From: Adiantum capillus-veneris
Lineage: Eukaryota > Streptophyta > Polypodiopsida > Polypodiales > Pteridaceae
Direction of reading: 5' to 3'
Length of the DNA stretch: 64,000 nucleotides
Assembly (NCBI GenBank): GCA_014529385.2
Contig: CM043961.1
Span: forward strand, 13,900,978-13,964,977
The position numbers and the translations under genes are program-made. Of this stretch, positions 33,266-44,738 are shown piece after piece (position 1 is the stretch's first letter; each line of letters begins with the position of its first letter). The notes beneath the pieces are model-generated. The model saw nothing but the letters and a program-made list of their open reading frames with translations. It did not search any database and was not told where the DNA came from.

Positions 33266-34996
33266 ATGGTGATAGCTGTTTTTTGGCTCTCCGTAATTGC
33301 CATAGTGAGTTAACCCACCTTGACAAAATCATCCAAACACTGTGGCTATCCCTACCATTTCACTGTATATAGGTGTGTGTGAGTTAGGGGACTTTTCCCA
33401 TATCTTCTTAAAAACCCTTAATTAGCTAGTCACTGCACTAGTTGAGCCAAAAATAAAAAATAAAAAAAAATATAAGTATATTATGGCCCATTTGTGTGTA
33501 AATATTTCATTGTATATAGGGCCTAAATAAAAGGATTTTTCATAATTATTTTGGTATTTATTTAAATATTTCTACCTATGGTGTGTTATTTATGCTATGT
33601 ACATTGACTCAACATTACCATATTTTTTTCTAACCATTCTTCATACTGTTTATTCCATATAAAAATAATTTCATGCAAGCTTCTCTTATTTTTGGTGTAA
33701 CTCCATCCCAACAAAAATCCAAAAAAACTAGTTCTATTTATGTGTATATGTTTTCACTATTGTGATTTTTTCCTTCCTACATCTATTCTCTATTACTCTC
33801 ATAAATTTAACCACCAAAAATATTCATCTTTTTATGGTAGAGTTATAATGAGAGAGATTTATTTTGACCCCTTTATATTTTTTCCACCTATATTATTTAT
33901 ATTTGACATATACATATTGTTTTAGACCCCCCAATATTTGATTTTCTTAGTTGTACTATTGACTTATATCATGATCTCAATAATATCTTCAATGATAGAC
34001 CTACCAAATAAGGTCAAGGGTATGTGGCATGCATGCATGCACCATGGGGAGCTCACTCTTGGAGGTATTTAAAAGAATCATCCAAAGAAGGACCTCACAA
34101 GGACTTTGTGGAGTGGAAAAAATAGTCGGTTTTGCTGAATTTTTAAGAATCACATGCTCCCCAAAATTGAGAAGGTTATACAAACAAAAGTTGTAGCTCC
34201 TGAGCTGAACTTTTATCTCAAATTTTTTCATATTTTTTAAAGCTACGATATGTGAGCTATGATTTTATTGGTGGACCCCAATTTGCCCATGCTATGCAGC
34301 CACACTCCCTCTTCCACTTTATCATTTTCCTCTTTCACACACACTTCTCCACTCATCATCCCTACCTCTGCCACCACTCCTCTCTGCACCCTACTCACCT
34401 TCTTCTCAACCTTGAAGAATAAGAGAAACCATGGTGAACTCATATCTCCTACACACACTTCCATTCCAAAATTGACCACCTAGTCTCATTTTCCCTCATC
34501 CATATTACCCATATCTATCAAAAAACCACAAAATTCAACCTCTTCTCTTGAAAGACAGCACCATGTTGATTGATTACTCATATTCAATCACCTTGGATCT
34601 CAAGGAAGGTCAAGCGTGGAGAAAAAACGTACCGTCAAAGCTAGTGGAACGTCAACAAGCGTCAAAATTGACCCTACTGAAAACACTTGGAGCATCAACA
34701 TTGTAAGAAATCCATATTTTCTTACCTATTAAGAGTTTTTTCTTCCTTATTTGTATCCTATATGGATACTCCCATTGTAAATATCCAATTCTATTTGTAA
34801 ATTAATAAAATACTAACTCTACTAATTTACTAACACTAACCTACTATGAAAGTCCTATCACCTCCACTTCTCTCGTCTCTCTCTTCTTCATCTATCCCCA
34901 CCAACTTCTTGATAATTCCAAGCAAAAGAAATTAGATAAGTGCTGAAAATCTAACCCAACCATGGTTAGAGGAGTAACCCTAGCCCTCAAAATTGC

Positions 34997-35004
34997 TATA
35001 AAAG
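34997..35004 (+). promoter_or_regulatory. gypsy II LTR TATA box
   Basis: CTATAAAAGGAGG has a perfect TATA core and is conserved in the 3' LTR at 43792-43799. Transcripts would begin about 30 bases downstream. Confidence 0.7.
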
Positions 35005-35661
35005 GAGGGTGTAGCTAGCACAAAAAGGGGGGAGCCATAAGCAAGAGCACTATGCTATAGCCTGAGAAGCCAAGATCAACCTCTCTAAAAGGAGCTCTTG
35101 AGTGGAGGCTCATTGGCTTATGCATATGCATGTGTTGTATTAGAGGTGATTAGCAAGGGAACTCTATGCCATTGTAAGAGAGAGTGATCATTCAATTTAG
35201 AGTAGGAAATCTATCATTTCTCCTACTAGTGTAAGCCCAACATTTGCTGAATCAAGGATGGTGGATTTGGACCAAGCTTGGATACTTTGTCTCTCTTCCA
35301 ATGTAAAGTAATGGACAACAATGATATGTAAGTGTCTTGGTGTTTTTTAAAGTTCTTGATAGCTTGTCTCTGGGTGTTGTCATCAATTCAGCCATAAATT
35401 CCACATACTATAAGAGGGCAATAGGGTGGAGAGGATTCCCCTGGTCTTAAGACAGTGATTGGGGTGGCTTCTCTTGTGATGTGTTGTGGTGTAATTTACT
35501 CAAGCTATGTTGTACAAATACTAATCTCACTTTGATTGGTTGTGACAGATTTGTAAGAAGGTATTAATGCAACAAGCATCCCCTCCCCCTTCTCTCTCTT
35601 TTTTACATATATAATTGTGTTTGCTTGATCACGGCCGATACATTTCAAAGCAGCCCGAGCA

Positions 35662-35697
35662 CTCTCTCTCTGTGTGTGTGTGTGTGTGTGTGTGTGT
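35662..35697. repeat. (CT)(GT) microsatellite in 5' LTR
   Basis: Short CT then GT units. The 3' LTR has about 48 CT units at the same place. Confidence 0.95.
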
Positions 35698-35878
35698 CTT
35701 TACGCGTCCTAGTTCGCATCCAAAACTAGGTGGTGCCCCAAATTTGTGTAGGGTTAGGTTGCGGGTTTGTGTGTGTGTTTGTTGTTTTTTCCAATCCCAA
35801 CCCAATTGAGCAGCACGGGAGCCTAGAAAAGTGCTTAGAGGCCACTCTTCTTGTTGCCCGCCCCGGACCGCCTCAAAT

Positions 35879-35890
35879 TGGTGCCCCCAC
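35879..35890 (+). promoter_or_regulatory. gypsy II primer binding site
   Basis: TGGTGCCCCCAC lies three bases after the LTR end. The TGG start fits a tRNA CCA end, but I cannot name the tRNA with confidence. Confidence 0.6.
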
Positions 35891-36474
35891 AAAGAACGGC
35901 TTGTGTATGTTTTGTGAAGGCTCAACCTTTAGCATAATCAAGTAGCGTGCATGAATCACGAGAATTTGTATGATCCCTTCATTCCCATTGCAAGGCAAAA
36001 GGTACACATAATTGTTAGTACTAAGTTGCAATTTCAACGTGTAATTTGTAGAATTTTAGGTCCTCTTAGGTTGGCAGAGATAAACGCATCAGTAAATCCT
36101 TTTATTTTGCCTCTCATTAGGTACGACCTTAGTTTGGACGGCTATATTTTTGTTTTGTTTTAAGAATTAGGTCATGCATAGACCATGGATAATGGCCCAG
36201 GAATACAGGTTTTCCCCTTTCATTTCACTCCACAGATTAGAGTAAACATTGCAATTAGTAGAAAAATCCATTTTCAACAACGTATGGTGCCCAAAGAGTA
36301 GGAGAAATTCTCGCGTCACCAAACCCTGTCATTCTACCTCTTATTGATTATCATAGGTCATTTGATGTGAATATTTTTATTTTGTTGTAGAATACATTGC
36401 AATTTAGAAAATATTATTGTGTAAATCTTTTAAAGAAAGAAAAAACAAAAACGCGTCACTTTGAAATCAATTCA

Positions 36475-37610
36475 ATGGAGAGCCAACGCCAAATGTATGG
36501 ATATCCTCTTTTCTTTGGAGAGCCTGGAGAGGATGCAGAATTATTTTTAGCAAATTTCAATATGTCTTGTCGTATCAAGAGGATAGTAACTGATCAAGAA
36601 CGTGTAGAGATGTTTGAGGTGGTCCTTAGGAAAGATGCTAGCACTTGGTTTGACTCGTTGCCTGAGAAAGCTAAAGGTAATTACACGGAAGTTGTGAATC
36701 ATTCCAAGAGATACTTGTTTGATCCCCAAAACACTTAAAAACTATGGCAAGACATTGTTTCTCATAAGCAAAAAGACCTAGATGACTACTACTTGTACAA
36801 GCAAGAGTTTCTACGTCTTTGGGATGTATGGGTGAGAAATATTGCTAGCCCTGGCGATGGTGCAGAGTTCCTAAAGAAGGAGAGGTTCATAGCCGGACTC
36901 TATCCTGACCTTAAGGTAAAAGTTGAGGCGGGTGCACCTGCTACCTTTGATGCAGCTAAAACTAGGGCTGCTGAGAAATATAGAAAACTCAAGTGCCGAA
37001 GGGGAGAGGTTCCAATAGAAGGTCTTAGACCCAAAGGTAAGTCACAAGAATCAACATCTAGGGAGCTTCCTGAGGTAACGACGGAAGTGATTGAGAAGTT
37101 AAATGAATCTTTAAGCAGCTTGTCAATTCACCTTGCACAAGCTGTAGGTCCAAAGGGACAAGAAAAGAAGTCTTAAGAGCGAGATCCACAACCTAGGAGA
37201 GTCTTGCAATGTTGGAATTGCGGAGAGTCTGGACATGGGATGTATAATTGTCCTTGGCCCCGTGGGGAGCCACGGAGGCCTAACTTGAATTACCCATTGA
37301 TGAATGCAGGTGAAGAAACTGGTCAACAACCAAGGCTTCTACAAAGGCCAAATGGAGCAAGACCACCTCCACAAGGAGTGGAAGGAGTTCCACCTTTGCC
37401 AGACCCAAATGTGCATGTGGTAGAGGTGACAAACTCAAATGAGGTTGACATGGAAGCAAATGGCATTAAGCGTGGCCGAGGAAAAGGTAAAGAGAAAGAA
37501 GGTGTCACATCACAGAGTGACCATGGATGAGGCAAGAAGGCAAAGGAGACCAAGGAAGCTAAGAGGACTCAACGTCGTATCAATCTCCAAGACTTCCCTC
37601 TTGGACATGG
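36475..37610 (+). pseudogene. gypsy II gag
   Basis: The likely start is ATG 36475 (MESQRQMYGYPLFFGEPGED). The capsid-like part has AELFLANFNMSCRIKR, DASTWFDSLPEKAKGNY and RFIAGLYPDLKVKVE. A standard knuckle CWNCGESGHGMYNC (C-X2-C-X4-H-X4-C) follows at about 37.21 kb, then a Pro-rich tail. In-frame stops are TAA 36736, TAA 37174 and TGA 37528. The frame is otherwise unbroken and runs directly into protease, so gag and pol form one frame in this element. Confidence 0.92.
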
Positions 37611-37611
37611 T

Positions 37612-38592
37612 ATGGCTCCATACAACCTATTGGAAGACATGAGAGGTAAGGGTCCTGATATCTCATGGCCTCAGCTTCTTGCATTATGCCCACAAGTTAG
37701 GAGGGATTTAACAAAGGCAGCTAGCACTAGGAGAAAGGTAAAAGAGAGTGTGCCTGCTGTAAAACTTGCACATGTTGAAATGAATGAGTATACTACACCT
37801 GTGCTAGATTGTTACATCAAAGGAAGATTGGTTAGGAAAGGTCTAGTGGATGGGGGTGCACAAATTTGCATCATGACAGAGGGACTCATGCAAAAACTAG
37901 GCATGCACATCCATGAGACACCTGAAATTAAAGTCAAGATGGCAAACAATAGCAAAGCTAGGTGTGTAGGCATTTGTAAAAATGTTTTTTTAGAGGCCTT
38001 TGGCATTAAGAAGGCAATGGATTTTTATGTTATGTCTACGAAAGGAAATGGTTATCCATTTATCCTAGGGAGACCATGGCTAATGAAAATGCGAGCTTTG
38101 CAGGATTGGGAGAGTGGAAAGCTAATTTGCAGGAATGAAAATCATAAGAAGGTTGTCTTTGACATGAAGGAGCAATGCCAAGAGGAGCTCCATGAAGAAT
38201 CATCTCAAAGTGAGACGGAGGAAGGCTGGACCAATAGCACTTCAGACGGAGAAAGTAGCGGCAACATTACTGAAGAGGAGTCTTCCATCGAAGTCATGGG
38301 GGTAAGGTTTAAGCCAAACAACCAAGAGACCTCTTGCCCAGGTTTGGAAGAGGTAGGTTTCCAAGAAAACCAAAAAGTGGAAGATGAAAGAATGCTAGAA
38401 GGTATGTTATCTACAACACTTACAAAGGATGAAAGAGAGGAGCTCAAAGGTGTGTTAAAGAAATTTCCTAGGCTTTTTGCTAAAGACTACACCGATGTGC
38501 GTGGAGTAGATGCTGTTCAACACAAAATTGAGCTGAAGCCAGAGGCCACACCTAAGGCTCAGAAGCTACAAAGGCTAGGAGTCATCAAGGAG
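37612..38592 (+). pseudogene. gypsy II protease
   Basis: A 327-codon frame contains the retropepsin: KGLVDGGAQICIMTEGLMQ (active site D-G-G instead of D-T/S-G) and, 55 codons later, FILGRPWLMKM. The same D-G-G occurs in the gypsy IV remnant (YVDGGAEI), so it may be a family trait rather than a mutation. An acidic linker follows, then LFAKDYTDVRGVD leading to RT. The frame ends at TAG 38593 and continues in phase. Upstream PYNLLEDMRGKGPDISWPQL is a conserved pre-protease block, also found in gypsy IV. Confidence 0.9.
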
Positions 38593-38595
38593 TAG

Positions 38596-39850
38596 GCTTT
38601 ACTCAAGGAGGTAAGAAAGATTCTAGCAGCAAGTTTCATTTATCCAGTGGAGAATTTAGAGTGGGTCTCTCCCGTTGTTGTCACTCCTAAGAAAAATGGC
38701 AAGTGGAGGGTGTGTGTGGATTACCGTCCACTCAATGAGGCAACAAAAAGAGATCACCTTCCCCTCCACTTTCAAGATGAGATACTAAATGAGGAAGCTG
38801 GTCATGAGAAGTACACTCTGTGTGATGGCTACTCAGGTTACTTTCAAATAGGTATAGCATTGGAAGATCAGTTGAAAACAACCTTCATCACTCCTTGGGG
38901 TTGTTATACTTTTAGAGTCATGCCATTTGGACTAACAAATGCTCCTACAACTTTCCAACGCTTCATGAACATGGTGTTTCAAGCATTCTTTGGAAAGTCC
39001 ATTAGGGTTTTTATTGATGATTTTTGCATTTATAGCTCAAAATCATTGCATCCACAAAGGGTAGAAGAAGGTTTAAAGAAGCTCTACGACATGGGAGGTC
39101 AAATCAACCCCGACAAGTGTCACATAGGTGAGGATGAAGTGATCTTGCTTGGTCACAAGGTTTCCTATAAAGGCATTGAGGTGGATCCTTCAAAGGGAAA
39201 GGCTCTTATTGAGCTCCCATCACCCGAGAATCTCAAAGAGGTCATCTCATTCATTCAAAAGATGAAGTTTATGTCACGCTTTATTCACTTAGCTTCGGAG
39301 TTGCTTCATCCTTTGCAAAAGTTGACACAACAAGTAGAATTTGCATGGTCTTATGAGCTTGAAGAGTACTTTTGTAACATTAAAGTCATTTTGTCAGAGC
39401 TACCAATACTCATGCCTCCTTGTTGGGAGTACACATTCTTTGTTAGCTCTAGTGTTGGGAAGGAAACAATTGGTGCAGTTTTATTACAACAAGATCCCCA
39501 CAATACCAGGATGCGACCCATCTACTTTGCTAGTAGGGTCATGAATGCTTTGGAGAGAGGCTACACGGAGGCAGAACTCATGATTCTTTCTCTCATGTTT
39601 GTGGTGAGAAAGTTTAGATCCTACTTGCTACCAAAACCTTTTGTAATTCTCACTGCAAAAAAATTATTTCCTTGGGTGTCATCTCAAATGAATCTTAGCA
39701 CCAGGATCTCAAAGTGGATTATGGAATTTCAAGAGTTCCAATACTCTTTCAAGGTAGAAGCTAGTATGTGTGCAAAATTGGCAGGGATCTTTACTTATAG
39801 GGTACATGAGAAGGAGATTAAGGTGCCTGAAGTAAAGAGCCTACCATTGC
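38596..39850 (+). pseudogene. gypsy II reverse transcriptase and first RNase H
   Basis: RT blocks in order: ENLEWVSPVVVTPKKNGKW, CVDYRPLNEATKRDHLPL, YTLCDGYSGYFQIGIAL (catalytic Asp), VMPFGLTNAPTTFQRFMN, SIRVFIDDFCIYS (catalytic F-I-D-D intact) and ILLGHKVSYKGIEVDPSK. The first RNase H follows: EYTFFVSSSVGKETIGAVLL aligns with the usual V-D-A-S...G-A-V-L, so the first catalytic Asp is Ser here. Loss of this residue is typical of Tat elements, in which a second RNase H is present. The Met at 38647 is internal, since reading is open from 38596. Confidence 0.93.
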
Positions 39851-40482
39851 CACCACCTAAAAGTATTCCTAATGCTTTTACCTTGTTCTTTGATGGAGCT
39901 TTTCGACGAGTCACAGGAAAAGCAGGGGGAGGGCTAGTATTGCTCAACCCAAGTGGAGAGGTGGTCATGAAAGAGAAGGTCAATCTACCAGGTTCAACTA
40001 GCAAAAATGAAGCATAATACGACACACTACTTCATGGTTTAAAGATATGCATTGGCCAAGGTATACAACGTCTCATGGTAAAAGGGGATGCACTTCTCAT
40101 TGTGAAGCAAATTTTAGGCATTTGGGCATGCAAGAATGAAAGCTTAAGGACAAAAGTTCATGCCATTCTTAGGATGTTTAATCAGTTTGAAGAAGTGGAA
40201 CTATATTATATTCCTAGGAAACAAAATGAAGATGCCGAGTTACTTGCACAAAAAGCAGTTACATGTGTTGAGAAAGAAGTGCAGGTCATCATGGCGGCAG
40301 CAATTGTCAAGCAACTGAGATACCAGGGATTGGAGTCATTGACTCCCATTATTAGCTACACTTTGGAGGGTGAGTTTCCACAAGACTTCACGAAGGCTCA
40401 GAAGAGGAGACTCATGAAAAAGGCAAGCGCGTATCTCTTTCTATAAGGATCCCTCTATCAAAGAGGGAAGGATCAAGTGTGA
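39851..40482 (+). pseudogene. gypsy II second (archaeal-type) RNase H
   Basis: A second RNase H domain lies between RT-RNase H and integrase: FTLFFDGAFRRVTGKAGGG (first Asp), GSTSKNEA (Glu region), LMVKGDALLIVKQILG (Asp) and ELYYIPRKQNEDAELLAQKA (D/A end block, where N-x-x-A-D-x-L-A is common). The three acidic positions are kept, unlike in the first RNase H. TAA at 40015 follows NEA, and TAA 40444 and TGA 40480 come after the domain. This domain would degrade the RNA strand during cDNA synthesis. It is the defining feature of Tat-lineage gypsy elements. Confidence 0.85.
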
Positions 40483-41631
40483 AAAAGAGTATCAACTATC
40501 AAGGAAATTCCATCCATTCTAAAAGGTTTGCATGAAGAGGCATGTGGTGGTCATTTTGCCCAAGAGTTAACTGTGAAGAAGATTTTGCTTGCGGGGTATG
40601 TTTGGCCAAGTCTGCATGTGGATGTCCAACATTGGTGTAAAAGTTGTCACAATTGTCAGGTAAATGGGAATAGAAGATTGGTTTATGGTCCAAGGAAAAT
40701 CGTGCTTGCAAATGGACCCTTTGAAAAGTGGGGCATTGATGCTATGGGTCCTCTCCCTATGACAAAAAATGGTAAACTCTACATTCTAGTGGCTGTAGAC
40801 TATATGACTAGGTGGGTGGAAGCACAAAGTGTGGCAAAGGTAAATGAGAGGACAGTGAGCAAATTTGTCTACACTCACATTTGTTGTAGATTTGGCACAC
40901 CTTTGGAGATTGTTTCTGATAATGGTCCAGGGTTTAGAAAGGGCTTGCTCACAGAAGTTTGTGAAGAACTTCACATTCTACATCGTCATAGTACACCCTA
41001 CTATCCCCAATCCAATGGTCTGGTAGAAAAAGCTAATGGTGTCATTGTAGGCATCATTAGAAAGATGGTGAGAAACAAGACAAATTTGTGGGATGACTTC
41101 TTGGATGGTGCCTTGTGGGTGTATCGAACCACATATAGGGAAGCCACGGAGTTTACACCATTTCACTTGGTCTATAGTCAAGAGGATTTACAACCAATTG
41201 AGCTCAACATTCCAACAATCCGACTTCATGGCACAGCAGCACAAGATTATCAAGAAGCATGGATGGATCGACTTCTTACCTTAGCTGAGCTTGAGTGGAA
41301 AAGAGAAGTAGCATACGAGAGCTACAAGAGGAAAGCTACGTAGACGAAGGAGAAGCTTGACAAGAAACTAAAGGACAAAGGCATCAATGAAGGAGATCTT
41401 GTGCTAAGGTATGACAATCGACTCGATAATCGTTTTGATGCCAAATTGAAACTAGATGGCAGGGGCCATACATAGTTAAGAAGGCTTTCAATTCAAGTTA
41501 CTATCAACTTATGGACTTGAATGGGAAAGAACACTCTAGGAAGGTAAATGGTTATCGCTTGAAGCCCTATTTGAGTCACCTTCTACCAAAAGGATCTACC
41601 AAAGATCTGTCAAAGGGCAGTTGTCTCATGT
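40483..41631 (+). pseudogene. gypsy II integrase
   Basis: Integrase joins cDNA ends to the genome. The zinc-binding part is HEEACGGHFAQ with WCKSCHNCQ (H-H-C-C). The core shows EKWGIDAMGPLPM, LEIVSDNGPGFRKGL and TPYYPQSNGLVEKANGV, the complete D, D, E triad. The C-terminal region has DFLDGALWVYRTTYREATEF and FHLVYSQEDLQPIELN. TAG 41341 interrupts it. Near 41455 a one-base change moves the frame to the end block VNGYRLKPYLSHLLPK, and the frame closes near 41631. I see no chromodomain, as expected for Tat elements. Confidence 0.92.
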
Positions 41632-41649
41632 AAGTATTGTTACATGAGG

Positions 41650-42173
41650 CATGAGTGTAACTCCAACCAAAATTTTGAGGGGCCAAACAATGAAGATCTT
41701 GTCAAGGACTCTGAAGCACTCTCTTTGGAAAAGATGCGCTATGATGGTACATGAATATACCATCATCCTGGGGGAGGGCTAATGATAGCCGTTTTTCGGC
41801 TCTCCATAATTGCCATAGTGAGTTAACCCACCCTACCAAAATCATCCAAACACTGTGGCTATCCCTACCATTTCACTGTATATAGGTGTGTGTGAGTTAG
41901 GGGACTTTTCCCATGAGTGTAACTCCAACCAAAATTTTGAGGGGCCAAACAATGAAGATCTCGTCAAGGACTCTGAAGCACTCTCTTTGGAAAAGATGCG
42001 CTATGATGGTACATGAATATACCATCATCCTGGGGGAGGGCTAATGATAGCCGTTTTTCGGCTCTCCATAATTGCCATAGTGAGTTAACCCACCCTACCA
42101 AAATCATCCAAACACTGTGGCTATCCCTACCATTTCACTGTATATAGGTGTGTGTGAGTTAGGGGACTTTTCC
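41650..42173 (+). repeat. 262-bp tandem duplication of PPT-LTR junction
   Basis: Two adjacent near-identical units (41650-41911 and 41912-42173) each contain the end of the internal region, the polypurine tract GGGGGAGGGC and the first ~130 bases of the LTR (TGATAGCC at 41783 and 42045). The element therefore has two possible plus-strand priming sites. Confidence 0.95.
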
Positions 42174-42220
42174 CATATCTTCTTAAAAACCCTTAACTAG
42201 CTAGTCATTGCGCTAGTTGA

Positions 42221-42223
<3 letters not shown>

Positions 42224-42271
<48 letters not shown>
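42224..42271. repeat. (AT)24 microsatellite
   Basis: Pure AT run in the 3' LTR. The 5' LTR has AAAAATAAAAAAT-type sequence there. Confidence 0.95.
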
Positions 42272-42272
<1 letters not shown>

Positions 42273-44456
42273 TATATTATGGCCCATTTGTGTGTAAATA
42301 TTTCATTGTATATACGGCCTAAATAAAAGGATTTTTCATAATTATTTTGATATTTATTTAAATATTTCTACCTATGGTGTGTTATTTATGCTATGTACAT
42401 TGACTCAACCTTACCATATTTTTTCTTACCATTTTGCGTACTCTTTAATCCATATAAAAATAATTTCATGCAAGCTTCTCTTATTTTTGGTGTAGCTCCA
42501 TCCCAACAAAAATCCAAAAACATTAGTTCTATTTATATGTATATTTTTTCACTATTGTGATTTTTTCCTTCCTACATCTATTCTCTATTACTCTCATAAA
42601 TTAGACCACCAAATATATTCATCTTTTTATGGTAGACTTAAAATAAGAGAGATTTATTTTGACCCCTTTATATTTTTTCCACCTATATTATTTATATTTG
42701 ACATGTACATATTTTTTTAGACTCCCCAATATTTGATTTTCTTAGTTGTACTATTCACTTATATCATGATCTCAATAATATCTTCAATGATAGACCTACC
42801 AAATAAGGTCAAGGGTATGTGGCATGCATGCATGCACCATGGGGAGCTCACTCTTGGAGGTATTTAAAAGAATCATCCAAAGAAGGACCTCACAAGGACT
42901 TTGTGGAGTGGAAAACACAGTCGGTTTTGCTGAATTTTTAAAGATCACATGCTCCCGGAATTTGAGAAGGTTATACAAACAAAAGTTGTAGCTCCTCAGC
43001 TGAACTTTTACCTCAAATTTTGTCATATTTTTTTGAGCTACGATATGTGAGCTATGATTTTATTGGTGGACCCAATTTGCCCATGCTATGCAGCCACACT
43101 CCCTCTTCCACTTTATCATTTTCCTCTTTCACACACACTTCTCCACTCATCATCCCTACCTCTGTCACCACTCCTCTCTACACCCTACTCACCTTCTTCT
43201 CAACCTTGAAGAATAAGAGAAAACATGGTGAACTCATATCTCCTACACACACTTCCATTCCAAAATTGACCACCTAGTCTCATTTTCCCTCATCCATATT
43301 ACCCACATCTATCAAAAAACCACAAAATTCAACCTCTTCTCTTGAAAGACAGCACCATGTTGATTGATTACTCATATTCAATCACCTTGGCTCTCAAGGA
43401 AGGTCAAGAGTGGAGAAAAAACGTACCGTCAAAGCTAGTGGACCGTCAACAAGCGTCAAAATTGACCCTACTCAATACACTTGGAGCATCAACATTGTAA
43501 GAAATCCATATTTTCTTACCTATTAAGAGTTTTTTCTTCCTTATTTGTATCCTATATGGATACTCCCATTGTAAATATCCAATTCTATTTGTAAATTAAT
43601 AAAATACTAACTCTACTAATTTACTAACACTAACCTACTATGAAAAGTGCCATCACCTCCACTTCTCTCCTCTCTCTCTTCTTCATCTATCCCCACCAAC
43701 TTCTTGATAATTCCAAGCAAAAGAAATTAGATAAGTGCTGAAAATATAACCCAACCATGGTTAGAGGAGTAACCCTAGCCCTCAAAATTGCTATAAAAGG
43801 AGGGTGTAGCTAGCACAAAAAGGGGGAAGCCATAAGCAAGAGCACTATGCTATAGCTTGAGAAGCCAAGCTCAAACTCTCTAGAAGGAGCTCTTGAGTCA
43901 AAGCATATTGGCTTATGCATATGCATGTGTTGTATTAGGGGTGATTAGCAAGGGAAATCTATGCCATTGTAAGAGAGAGTGATCATTCAATTGAGAGTAG
44001 GAAATCTATCATTTCTCCTACTAGTGTAAGCCCAACATTTGCTGAATCAAGGAGGGTGGATTTGGACTAAGCTTGGATACTTTGTCTCTCTTCCAATGTA
44101 AAGTAATGGACAACAATGATGTGTAAGTGTCTTGGTGTTTTTTTAAGTTCTTGATAGCTTGTCTCTGGGTGTTGTCATCAATTCAGCCATAAATTCCACA
44201 TACTGTAAGAGGGCAACAGGGTGGAGAGGACTCCCCTGGCCTTAAGACAGTGATTGGGGTGGCTTCTGTTGTGATATGTTGTGGTGTAATTTACTCTAGC
44301 TATGTTGAACAAATACTAATCTCACTTTGATTGGTCATGACAGATTTGTAAGAAGGTATTAATGCAACAAGCATCCCCTTCCCCTTCTCTCTCTTTTTTA
44401 CATATATAATTGTGTTTGGTTGATCACGGCCGATACATTTCAAAGCAACCCGAGCA

Positions 44457-44558
<102 letters not shown>

Positions 44559-44738
44559 ACGCGTCCTAGTTCGCATCTAAAACTAGGTGGTGCCCCAAAT
44601 TTGTGTAGGGTTAGGTTGCGGGGTTGTGTGTGTGTGTTTGTTGTTTTTTCCAACCCCAACCCAATTGAGCAGCACGGGAGCCTCGAAAAGGGCTTAGAGG
44701 TCACTCTTCTTGTTGCCCGCCCTGGACCGCCTCAATGG

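Larger units (their letters stand above)
33270..35875 (+). repeat. gypsy II 5' LTR (2606 bp)
   Basis: It starts TGATAGCTG and ends CCGCCTCA, and is closely similar to the 3' LTR over its whole length. A TATA box (TATAAAAG, 34997-35004) lies about 1.7 kb from the start. A CT/GT run (35662-35697) occupies the place where the 3' LTR has a pure CT run. Small frames inside it are not supported as genes. Confidence 0.95.

Noticed and set aside
34001..34483. Frames of 74-78 codons on both strands, repeated at 42796-43277.
   Set aside because: They lie in the two gypsy II LTRs, are duplicated only because the LTRs are, and have no motif.
36475..41343. All stops in gypsy II become Gln or Arg codons if T is changed to C, recalling U-to-C RNA editing.
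   Set aside because: Every stop codon does this (TAA, TAG and TGA give CAA, CAG and CGA), so it is no evidence. Known U-to-C editing is in organelles, and this is a nuclear element.
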